54,557 bases of DNA from Lachnospiraceae bacterium EP-SM-12S-S03 (GTDB lineage Bacteria; Bacillota; Clostridia; Lachnospirales; Lachnospiraceae), in the NCBI GenBank assembly GCA_020540725.1, contig JAJBSL010000017.1, positions 1 to 54,557 on the forward strand. Reading direction: 5' to 3'. Both the position numbers and the translations under genes were made by a program. A model generated the notes under the pieces. The model had not been told where the DNA came from and made no database searches. It was given only the letters and a program-made list of their open reading frames with translations. Position 1 is the stretch's first letter. Each line of letters begins with the position of its first letter. Of the stretch, positions 34,403-41,531 are shown in pieces.

Positions 34403-35767
34403 TTACGCTTCATACATAGGTGTATAGTCCTCTTTCTTCTCACAAAACTCTCTCATGATCTTTTCCCGGATTTCCGGTTTCTTATACAAATCATATGCAA
34501 TGCCAGCCATTACCTGCGCTGCACTCAGTGCACCCTTTGCCCCAATAGAGCTGCCTGTCGATGCCGTTGCCTGCCACGTATGCGGCGATACTGCCGCCGG
34601 CCAGCACGAGGTAGAAATCAGACACATTGGCATCATGTGACTTACATCTCCACTATCCGAAGAAGCAGTTAACGGATTGATCTGATACAAATCCCGCGCA
34701 CCTAGCTTTGTAGACAACGGAAGCCCTTCTGTATCATATAACTTCCTTGCTCTTTCTACATTTTCACTTGCAATTGTACTTTCTAACTTTGATGCAAATT
34801 CCATTTCCGCTTCCGTAAATTCCGGTAATTCTGCTTCTTTCAAGTTCTCATATGCCAGATCTGCGTATGCATGATTTTCTAAAAGTTCACAGCATCCGTA
34901 ATCAATTTTCATTTCCATGGATGTCTCTGTCATAAGACTTGCGCCTTCCGCCACTTTTTTCACACGCTCCAGAATTTCTTTTACATCAGAGATGTATGGT
35001 GCCCGGACAAAATACCAGGAACCTGCCCATGGCGGTACGATATTCGGAGAGAATCCTCCACTGTCCGTTGTATAATGAATCCTTGCCTTGGAAGTGACAT
35101 GCTCTCTTAAGTAGTTGACACCTACATTCATAAGCTCCACTGCATCCAGTGCACTTCGCCCAACTTCCGGGGCAAATGCTGCATGAGAACTTTTTCCTTT
35201 GAATTCAAAATGTGCAGATGCACTGGCGAGATAGCCGCTGTCATACACCATATTTGTACTCATCGGATGCCAGCTGATCGCCATGTCGCAATCATCAAAC
35301 ATATGATAATAAGCCATCTTTACTTTTCCGGATAGCAACTCTTCTTCCGGACAGCCGTAGAAACGGATCGTCCCTTCTCCCCCTTCATTTTCCAGAAATC
35401 TTTTGACTGCAATTGCAGCAACTGTAGATGCCGAACCCAATAAATTGTGTCCGCATCCATGGCCTGCCGCCCCTTCTTTCATTGCTTCTTTCTTGTCAGA
35501 CACCTTCTGTGACAAACCCGGAAGTGCATCATATTCACCAAGAATTGCGATCACAGGTTTCCCAGAACCATATTCTGCATAAAATGCATGTTTTAATTGC
35601 TCCTCATTTACAATGACAAAGCCTTCTTCAGATAACAATTTTCGAAAATAATCTGCGCTTTCTTTTTCTTCACCGCCTACTTCCGGATGATTCCAAAGTT
35701 TTTGGCAGCTATCCTGGCACAAAGAGTCTAAACTTTTCACTATTTGATGAACCTCTTTTTTTGTCAT
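34403..35767 (-). CDS. M20-family amidohydrolase, AbgB-like
   Basis: The 454-residue M20 peptidase has the AbgB pattern: ILGEYDALPGLSQ (about 75-87), GAAGHGCGHNLLGSA (about 98-112), the YGCPEEE acid pair, and the C-terminal SSDSGDVSHMMPM. E. coli AbgB forms the p-aminobenzoyl-glutamate hydrolase with AbgA; a similar pairing with the next gene is plausible. The start has GGGAGG 7 nt upstream. It follows the small membrane protein by 30 nt and belongs to the same apparent operon. No AbgT transporter is present; two unrelated membrane proteins take that place. Confidence 0.9.
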   Translation of the reverse strand: MTKKEVHQIVKSLDSLCQDSCQKLWNHPEVGGEEKESADYFRKLLSEEGFVIVNEEQLKHAFYAEYGSGKPVIAILGEYDALPGLSQKVSDKKEAMKEGAAGHGCGHNLLGSASTVAAIAVKRFLENEGGEGTIRFYGCPEEELLSGKVKMAYYHMFDDCDMAISWHPMSTNMVYDSGYLASASAHFEFKGKSSHAAFAPEVGRSALDAVELMNVGVNYLREHVTSKARIHYTTDSGGFSPNIVPPWAGSWYFVRAPYISDVKEILERVKKVAEGASLMTETSMEMKIDYGCCELLENHAYADLAYENLKEAELPEFTEAEMEFASKLESTIASENVERARKLYDTEGLPLSTKLGARDLYQINPLTASSDSGDVSHMMPMCLISTSCWPAAVSPHTWQATASTGSSIGAKGALSAAQVMAGIAYDLYKKPEIREKIMREFCEKKEDYTPMYEA

Positions 35768-35796
35768 ACCAATGCCTCCCCTATACTAATAATAAA

Positions 35797-36489
35797 TCAA
35801 GCTTTTTTTGCTGCATTCTTTAATGTTGCAAGTCCGATTGCAATACTGATAAATACGCATCCCATCGTTCCAAGCCAATTAGATGCACCTGGCAGCCAAT
35901 TGAATACGCCCATTCCAATTGCTGTATATAAAGCAATTGCAATAATAACCATGACTACACTGTGTTTTTTCATTTTTATTCCGAACTGAACGATCAGTGC
36001 TCCAAACAGCGCCGGAAGAAGATAATTAAGTGCTGAAATAACCGATTCCGGCAGCATTTCAAGAACAGACGTACCAAGGATTGCACCAATTGTCAATACA
36101 GATGTATTAATAATGATAGAAACTGCCATACCGATTGTTGCCACTACAGATCCCTTCTCGGTTCCCGGCTCAACTTCTGCTGCTACCTGCGCCATACTTG
36201 CACAAGGAATACGCATATTGGAAATATTTCCTGAAAGAAATGCCATATATGTTCCTGCAGGTCCCACTACCGGAAAGTAGGAAATCGGTTCTACGAACCA
36301 AAGCACACCAAATGCACTGGCTCCGCTTACAAATGCCGTAAGAAGCGCTGTTGGTTTCGGAAGCAATCCATAGAAAACTGCAAGCATGACTGCAGGTGCA
36401 AATGCAAGCAAAACACCAATATATCCTGTAAATTTACCAATTCTGTTTATTTTCGGCATATATTCATTTTTATAGAAATTGTTGCTCAT
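35797..36489 (-). CDS. Polytopic membrane protein, partner of the DUF5058-like protein; function unknown
   Basis: This 230-residue protein has about six hydrophobic segments. Its central motif VVGPAGTYMAFLSGNISN is followed by MRIPCASMAQV. I do not recognise a named transporter family. GGAGG lies 7 nt before the ATG. It is sandwiched between a DUF5058-like gene and two M20 amidohydrolases with short gaps (17 and 30 nt), so it very likely works with them, for example as half of an importer for their substrate. The GP-G-small residue motif resembles one in the DUF5058-like protein, hinting that the two are distantly related halves. Confidence 0.75.
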   Translation of the reverse strand: MSNNFYKNEYMPKINRIGKFTGYIGVLLAFAPAVMLAVFYGLLPKPTALLTAFVSGASAFGVLWFVEPISYFPVVGPAGTYMAFLSGNISNMRIPCASMAQVAAEVEPGTEKGSVVATIGMAVSIIINTSVLTIGAILGTSVLEMLPESVISALNYLLPALFGALIVQFGIKMKKHSVVMVIIAIALYTAIGMGVFNWLPGASNWLGTMGCVFISIAIGLATLKNAAKKA

Positions 36490-36505
36490 ATCTGTTCCTC
36501 CTACG

Positions 36506-37252
36506 TTAAATCAATGCTGTAATGATCATGGCGCCCAAAATTGTAATCGTCAGAGCCCATTCTCTTAACCAGCCGATATTTTTCTTCTCTGCAACTGTTG
36601 ATAGCACGTACATAATTACAGCTCCTAATATACATGCGATTGCGTTTTTGTTTGCAGCGCTCATTGTTGCTGCATCCGCTTTCTGTATGAGCGAATAGAT
36701 TGGTTTTGAAAGATGACTTGCCACCATTGCTGCAAACACACCGATGATGGCTGTGGATGCGATGGTTGTAAGTGTTCCTGAATTTCCCTTAGACAATTTG
36801 TGCTCTATTTTCTCCATTTTGTTCGCAGAAAATGTTCCGAACAGTACCCATCCTATAGAACAAAGAATCATAGTCCAAATTGCCATGGTAAGCGCTTCTT
36901 TTGTCATTGGATCCGTTCCCAATGTTACACCGACCGCTGATGTTCCCAGTCCTGCCGCAATTGACTCGAACATAACCGAACCGATCATAGACAGTCTCAT
37001 CCATCCAACAGGCCCTCCTACCGTAACGAGAAGCGACAACATACCGCTCAAAACAACGATAGACGGCCCAATTGATGTCACCGCACTACTTTTCACCGCC
37101 TTCTTCATCTGTGTCTTCGTCAATCCAACTTTTTCTCCTGAACTATAAGCCTCCCTCATAAAAAGCACAGCCTGTATGATTACAAATACTACCGGAATAC
37201 CGCAGGCGATCCACATAGGCAAGCTGTTTGCAAGTTCCATTACATCCATCAT
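36506..37252 (-). CDS. DUF5058-like polytopic membrane protein
   Basis: The 248-residue protein has about six to seven hydrophobic segments. Its conserved-looking stretch is SIGPSIVVLSGMLSLLVT followed by GGPVGWMRLS (about 58-86). Composition, length and motif recall DUF5058 (PF16481); this is from memory and not a search. It heads the run of two membrane proteins, AbgB-like and AbgA-like hydrolases and PucR. Either of two adjacent ATGs could be used (GGAGG 5 or 8 nt upstream). The arrangement suggests a two-component carrier for a conjugated amino acid or dipeptide. Two identical palindromes lie upstream. Confidence 0.75.
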   Translation of the reverse strand: MMDVMELANSLPMWIACGIPVVFVIIQAVLFMREAYSSGEKVGLTKTQMKKAVKSSAVTSIGPSIVVLSGMLSLLVTVGGPVGWMRLSMIGSVMFESIAAGLGTSAVGVTLGTDPMTKEALTMAIWTMILCSIGWVLFGTFSANKMEKIEHKLSKGNSGTLTTIASTAIIGVFAAMVASHLSKPIYSLIQKADAATMSAANKNAIACILGAVIMYVLSTVAEKKNIGWLREWALTITILGAMIITALI

Positions 37253-37316
37253 TTTTTCCTCCTTTTTCTTGTTTCCTCTTTTGTCTCATCATACGTTTTC
37301 TCAGAAAATAAAAAAA

Positions 37317-37369
37317 TGAAAATATTTTCACTTTTCGACATTTTTCATTGCATAGTGAAAATATTTTCA
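37317..37369. promoter_or_regulatory. Twin identical palindromes upstream of the DUF5058/M20 cluster
   Basis: TGAAAATATTTTCA occurs at 37317-37330 and again at 37356-37369, 39 bp centre to centre, in the gap before the DUF5058-like gene. A related dyad (TTTTCT-C-AGAAAA) lies at about 37296-37308. Two equal sites nearly four helical turns apart suggest a cooperative operator. A CodY-box-like sequence overlaps the second site with three mismatches. No clear -35/-10 pair was found. Confidence 0.65.
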
Positions 37370-37406
37370 TTTTCTGAATTTTATTTATAAAATTTTGTCA
37401 GTTCTT

Positions 37407-37487
37407 CTATTTGTGCTTGTATCCTGTATAGAGTGTCATGAAAAGACAGACTACCATTGCCCAGGCCCAAAATTTATGATTTTTCAT
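37407..37487 (-). CDS. 26-residue single-span membrane peptide (DUF6219-like)
   Basis: A short frame encodes a 26-residue peptide: MKNHK, then a hydrophobic stretch with two Trp and one Cys, then YTGYKHK. GGAGG lies 8 nt before the ATG, a near-ideal site. It overlaps the 3' end of the P1B ATPase gene by 14 nt, so it is translationally coupled to it. The sequence pattern (charged N-end, one helix, TGYK tail) recalls DUF6219 small proteins of Lachnospiraceae; that name is from memory. It may be a regulatory or accessory peptide of the pump. Confidence 0.7.
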   Translation of the reverse strand: MKNHKFWAWAMVVCLFMTLYTGYKHK

Positions 37488-39585
37488 AATATCCGCCTCC
37501 TCTATTTTCATTTTTCAAAAGTAAGTCCTGCATGCTCTTTAAACTGATTCCAAGTGTTGATACGTTATGGAACAAGGCCGATGTAGTCGGTTGCAAAACA
37601 CCGGCAACACCAAGCAGTATCAATGCCGCATTAAAGCCAACAATAAAATGATAGTTTTTCTTGATCCGTTTCATCAGACCATCACTCAGCCGTTTTAGTA
37701 CAACAAGCTCATATAAGTCTCCTTCGATCATGATATCGGCTATTTCTCTGGCTATTTCTGCACCTTCACTGACTGCAACCCCTGCATCTGCTGCCGAAAG
37801 CGCCGGAGAGTCGTTGATTCCATCGCCAATCATCACAACCCTTCTTCCTTCCGCTTTTTCCTGCTCGATAAAATTTGCTTTATCTTCCGGAAGAACTTCT
37901 GCATAATATTCGTCCACACCGATTTTCCCTGCAATGGATGCCGCTGTTCTCTCGCTGTCACCGGTCATCATAACAATTTTGGAAAAGCCGCACTCTTTTA
38001 AGAGCCTTACAATATCTTTCGCTTCTTCCCGAAGTGGATCTTCAATACAGATCACGGCTGCCAGTTTATTCTCAATGGCAAGGTACAAATGCGAATACTC
38101 TACCGGAAGCGCATCAAACAGCGCTTCTTTTCCTGCAGGGACTTTACATTTTTCATCTTCAAACACAAAGTGATAGCTTCCGATGATTGCCTTCTTTTCA
38201 TTGATCGTTGTAGAAATACCATGAGCAACCATATATTCAACTTTTGAATGCATTTCTTCATGATCCAGATGCTTGTTCTTTGCCGCACTCACAATTGCTT
38301 TCGCCATGGAGTGTGGAAAATGTTCTTCCATGCATGCTGCAATACGGAGCAATTCATCCGGAGTCTCATCGCAAAAAGAAACTACCTCTTTCACAGTAGG
38401 TTTCGCCTCTGTGAGTGTTCCTGTCTTATCAAATACAATCGTATCCGCCTCTGCAACAGCCTCCAAAAATCTGCCGCCTTTTACCGTAATATTATAAATA
38501 CCGGCCTCCCGGATTGCAGAAAGCACCGAAAGGGGCATTGCCAGTTTTAATGCACAGGAAAAATCCACCATCAAAACAGATAACATTTTTGTGATATTTC
38601 TTGTAAACAGATACGTTAATGCAGTACCTGCCAACGTATATGGAACAAGTTTATCTGCCAAATGTTCTGCTTTTCCTTCCAATGCAGACTTTAATTTCTC
38701 CGATTCTTCGATCATGGTTACGATCTTTTCGAATCGGCTGGATCCTCCGGCCTGTTTCACGCAAATCGTCAATTCCCCTTCTTCCAGTACGGTTCCTGCA
38801 TAAACAAAGCTTCCAGAAGCTCTGCGGACCGGAGCAGATTCTCCGGTCAGCGATGCCTGATTGACCATCGCTTCACCTTCACACACTGTACCGTCAAATG
38901 GGATGATTGTTCCCATGTGAACAGAAACCAAATCTCCTTCTTTCACCTCGGAAATCGGAACCAGAATCTCCTGTTCTCCACTTTTCAGCCATACTTTTCC
39001 TACATTCAGCGACATAGTTCTTGCAAGATCATCTACGGATTTCTTGTGAGTCCACTCTTCTAACAGTTCCCCGATGCCAAGAAGAAACATGATGGAACTT
39101 GCGGTAGAAACATCATTCCTCAGTACCGATACCCCAATCGCAGTTGCATCCAGAACCGGAACTTCTATCTTTCGTCTCCATAACGTTTTGAATCCTTCCC
39201 AAATGTAACCTACAGATTTACACGTTACATAACATGCACGCACGGGATACGGGAGAAACAATTTCCCCGCATAATGAAACACAACCTTCCCCACAAGCTT
39301 CTCTTGATATTTTGCATTGAGTTCTCTTCCCGAATTTTCAAGATATCCTGCCGGAACTTCTACTTTTTCATAAGAGAATTTCTTAAGCTCCTGAAAAAGA
39401 TCCTTCCGTTCACCCTCATAGCATATGACCGCATCGCATGTGCGTTCGTATACTTTTGCAGACGTAACCATCCGGCAACTCCTTAGATAATAAAGAAGAA
39501 GATCCGCCTGTTCAAAAGTCATTCTCTTTTGCAGCAGATGGATTCTAACTCTTCCCTTTGTCTCATGTTTTACTACAAATCTCAC
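37474..39585 (-). CDS. P1B-type heavy-metal ATPase with SCALK in place of CPC
   Basis: The 703-residue P-type ATPase has an N-terminal ferredoxin-like HMA_2 region (about 1-80) without CxxC, the actuator TGES (about 248-251), the ion-site motif SCALK (about 343-347) where CPC or SPC is usual, DKTGT (Asp about 386), a HFPHS nucleotide-site motif (HP variant, about 414-418), and GDGINDSPAL. The C-terminal FHNVSTLGIS recalls the CtpC branch (manganese). The ion is not known; iron or manganese export is favoured because a Fur-type gene and Fur-like box lie upstream. It follows a DUF6110-like gene by 13 nt. Confidence 0.88.
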   Translation of the reverse strand: MRFVVKHETKGRVRIHLLQKRMTFEQADLLLYYLRSCRMVTSAKVYERTCDAVICYEGERKDLFQELKKFSYEKVEVPAGYLENSGRELNAKYQEKLVGKVVFHYAGKLFLPYPVRACYVTCKSVGYIWEGFKTLWRRKIEVPVLDATAIGVSVLRNDVSTASSIMFLLGIGELLEEWTHKKSVDDLARTMSLNVGKVWLKSGEQEILVPISEVKEGDLVSVHMGTIIPFDGTVCEGEAMVNQASLTGESAPVRRASGSFVYAGTVLEEGELTICVKQAGGSSRFEKIVTMIEESEKLKSALEGKAEHLADKLVPYTLAGTALTYLFTRNITKMLSVLMVDFSCALKLAMPLSVLSAIREAGIYNITVKGGRFLEAVAEADTIVFDKTGTLTEAKPTVKEVVSFCDETPDELLRIAACMEEHFPHSMAKAIVSAAKNKHLDHEEMHSKVEYMVAHGISTTINEKKAIIGSYHFVFEDEKCKVPAGKEALFDALPVEYSHLYLAIENKLAAVICIEDPLREEAKDIVRLLKECGFSKIVMMTGDSERTAASIAGKIGVDEYYAEVLPEDKANFIEQEKAEGRRVVMIGDGINDSPALSAADAGVAVSEGAEIAREIADIMIEGDLYELVVLKRLSDGLMKRIKKNYHFIVGFNAALILLGVAGVLQPTTSALFHNVSTLGISLKSMQDLLLKNENRGGGYYEKS

Positions 39586-39598
39586 GTTTCGTCCGCCT

Positions 39599-39916
39599 CT
39601 ATTCTGTCACAGCTTCTTCAGAAACTTCTTCTGCTTCTGCACATTCCCCTGTGCATTCTTCTACAACTTCTTCCGCTGCAGCTCTTTCTTCATTGATGAT
39701 TTTGGCTTCCTCGTAAATATCTTCCGCATTTTCCTGAATAGTTGTTACTGTCTTCATCACGCAGTCTTTCGCTCTTAATACGGCTGCAGTTCCCTTTGTA
39801 TATACACTTTTTGCATCTTTGCTGCTCAGTAATTTCACACCTGCCGTACCAAAGAGAACACCTGCTGCGAAAATCCCTGTTTTCTTGAAATTAATACATT
39901 TAAAGCAATCTAACAT
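39599..39916 (-). CDS. DUF6110-like small protein with N-terminal helix and acidic C-terminus
   Basis: The 105-residue protein begins MLDCFKCINFKKTG, followed by a glycine/alanine-rich hydrophobic segment (about 13-30) that could insert in the membrane. An amphipathic helix follows, and then a very acidic tail with two cysteines (CTGEC, about 88-92). It resembles DUF6110, seen beside heavy-metal ATPases in Clostridia. This is recalled, not searched. It lies between the Fur-like box/promoter and the P1B ATPase, so it may be a metal chaperone or pump partner. GGAGG lies about 8 nt upstream of the ATG. Confidence 0.75.
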   Translation of the reverse strand: MLDCFKCINFKKTGIFAAGVLFGTAGVKLLSSKDAKSVYTKGTAAVLRAKDCVMKTVTTIQENAEDIYEEAKIINEERAAAEEVVEECTGECAEAEEVSEEAVTE

Positions 39917-39950
39917 AGTCTAAGTACCTCCTAAAATAATTTATTCCTAG

Positions 39951-39979
39951 ATTATATGCTCAAAATTTAACAATTTCCA
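39951..39979 (-). promoter_or_regulatory. Promoter of the DUF6110-P1B ATPase operon
   Basis: TATAAT (39951-39956) on the minus strand is preceded at 17 nt by TGGAAA, a 4/6 match to -35. It starts 15 nt downstream of the Fur-like box. Confidence 0.55.
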
Positions 39980-39994
39980 GTATTTTCCTCTTAT

Positions 39995-40009
39995 TGATAA
40001 AATTTATCA
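39995..40009. promoter_or_regulatory. Fur/PerR-type 7-1-7 box
   Basis: TGATAAA-A-TTTATCA is a perfect 7-1-7 inverted repeat. It differs from the Fur box TGATAAT-N-ATTATCA by one base per arm. It lies 3 nt after the Fur-family gene stop and upstream of the DUF6110-ATPase promoter, so the adjacent regulator is its likely binder. Confidence 0.75.
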
Positions 40010-40011
40010 CT

Positions 40012-40455
40012 TTAGTATTCCTCTATCCCCCGGCATACAACACATGGCTGGATAACCATATGCTTCATTTTCTGTTCTTTGATATAACCTCCTGCTTTCA
40101 ATCCCTCCCGAATCACCTTTTGAAATTCCCGGGCTGAGAGTCTGCACACAGATCCGTCATCGAGCAAAATAGCACATGCATTTTCTCCGTGACAATCCGC
40201 TCCACATTCTCCCCCGCATTCTTCCGTGATCTTATACATATTTTTTCGATCGATCGCTCCGATTTCCTCCAGTGTATTCAGCATCCTGTAAATCGTCGCA
40301 ATTCCAATCTGCGGATCTTTCTTGGATGCACGATAATAAATTTCTTTGCAACAGGAACAATTTTCTTCCATAATGATGTCAAGCAGCATGATCCTTTGCT
40401 TTGTCATCCTACAACCACATTCCTTCAACTTCTGAATAATCATTTCCTTCTGCAT
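40012..40455 (-). CDS. Fur-family transcriptional regulator with atypical metal-site region
   Basis: The product (147 residues from the ATG at 40455, GGAG 9 nt upstream; an ATG two codons earlier is possible) has the Fur winged-helix part (about 1-80, with QIGIATIYRMLNTLEEIGAI). The usual HHHH...CxxC stretch is replaced by a cysteine-rich segment CGGECGADCHGENAC and a later lone Cys. A C-terminal CVVC pair remains. The altered site suggests different metal or redox sensing. It follows the activase gene by about 14 nt and may be co-transcribed with the double-cubane reductase genes. A Fur-like box lies just past its stop. Confidence 0.88.
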   Translation of the reverse strand: MQKEMIIQKLKECGCRMTKQRIMLLDIIMEENCSCCKEIYYRASKKDPQIGIATIYRMLNTLEEIGAIDRKNMYKITEECGGECGADCHGENACAILLDDGSVCRLSAREFQKVIREGLKAGGYIKEQKMKHMVIQPCVVCRGIEEY

Positions 40456-40468
40456 ATTCATTTACTCC

Positions 40469-41230
40469 TTATTTCGTCTTTTCTTCAGCTAAATAAGCAG
40501 CCCCAAGCGCTCCCGCAAATCTTCCGAACTCTGCGGGCATCACATATTTGCCAAGCTTTCCTGAAAGTCTGGATGTAAAATATGTACTGTGACTTAACCC
40601 ACCGGTCAGAATCACTGTATCTGCCAACATCTGGCGCTGCGCAAGCTGCGCAACCTTAGCTACAACCGATTCAATTACGCCTGCTGCAATATCTTCTCTC
40701 GGTCTTCCCTCTCCAATATAACTGATTACTTCGGATTCTGCAAATACAGTGCATAAAGAACTGATTGGAATGATTTCTCCTTCCTTTGCCAATTCAAACA
40801 ATTCATCCAATGTAATCCCAAGACGATTTGCCATAATTTCTAAAAATTTCCCGGTTCCGGCAGAACACTTATCATTCATAAGGAAATCCGTTACCACGCC
40901 ATTTTGTACCTGAATGATTTTCGTATCCTGGCCGCCTACATCAATGATCGTGCAATCTCCTCCCGCCAATTCTCTTCCGCCTCTTGCATGACATGTAATT
41001 TCTGTAATAACTTTGTCCGCAAAGTCAACTGCCACTCGTCCGTATCCGGTAGCAATGACAATCGTATCTTCCGCCTCTACATCAATTCCGGCAGATTTCA
41101 ATCGTTCTTTGATCGTGATCGTCGTTTCCTTGCTGCTCCATCCGGTAGGCAGTACAAAATACATATCATTGTCTCCACGCACTACGACTTTAGAAGCAGT
41201 GGAACCTATATCAATGCCTACGTAATTCAT
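40469..41230 (-). CDS. 2-hydroxyacyl-CoA dehydratase activase-type ATPase (YjiL/HgdC-like)
   Basis: The 253-residue ASKHA ATPase has GIDIGSTASKVVV (about 5-17), the [4Fe-4S]-ligand region NDKCSAGTGKFLE (first Cys about 127) and a second Cys in SSLCTVFAESEV (about 166), plus the DVGGQDTKI nucleotide motif. The dimer holds one cluster and uses ATP to push an electron into its partner at very low potential. The partner here is the 41532-42806 protein, which fits the double-cubane reductase pair rather than a classical two-subunit dehydratase. The start has AGGAG about 11 nt upstream. Confidence 0.92.
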   Translation of the reverse strand: MNYVGIDIGSTASKVVVRGDNDMYFVLPTGWSSKETTITIKERLKSAGIDVEAEDTIVIATGYGRVAVDFADKVITEITCHARGGRELAGGDCTIIDVGGQDTKIIQVQNGVVTDFLMNDKCSAGTGKFLEIMANRLGITLDELFELAKEGEIIPISSLCTVFAESEVISYIGEGRPREDIAAGVIESVVAKVAQLAQRQMLADTVILTGGLSHSTYFTSRLSGKLGKYVMPAEFGRFAGALGAAYLAEEKTK

Positions 41231-41246
41231 GTTTCTTTTCTCTCCT

Positions 41247-41516
41247 TTAACAATATATGTCTCTGTTTGGATTCATATCTTTTTCAATATCTACAATTTT
41301 CAATATTTCAATCTGATATTCTTCTACACATTTTTTTACAATTTCCGTATCTTCTTTTTTTATAAGAAGAGAAATGCCGCAACAGGTACTCGCAACTCTG
41401 GGAGTCGGAGCGATCACCGCCCGGACTCCCAGTTTTTTCAATTCCCTGTGTAAGCGCATCCCATTGTCATGATTCGGAAAAAGTACATAAGTTTGTATTT
41501 CTTTCCTTTCATTCAT
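41247..41516 (-). CDS. DUF3343 (Se/S carrier-like) small protein
   Basis: This 89-residue soluble protein has the DUF3343 (PF11823) pattern: an N-terminal YVLFPNHDNGMRLHREL, a central APTPRVASTCCGISLL with a Cys pair (about 44-45), and a C-terminal ILKI strand. The family was proposed as a selenium or sulfur carrier because it co-occurs with selenium-use genes; direct proof is limited. It lies between the reductase and its activase, with 15-16 nt gaps, so the three form a unit. The organism does make selenoproteins (grdH), so a selenium role is conceivable but unproven. Confidence 0.85.
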   Translation of the reverse strand: MNERKEIQTYVLFPNHDNGMRLHRELKKLGVRAVIAPTPRVASTCCGISLLIKKEDTEIVKKCVEEYQIEILKIVDIEKDMNPNRDIYC

Positions 41517-41531
41517 TCTGCTATCCGCCTT

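Noticed and set aside
37296..37382. Firm CodY box upstream of the DUF5058 cluster
   Set aside because: The best match has three mismatches and overlaps a palindrome that explains the sequence better; kept only as a side remark.
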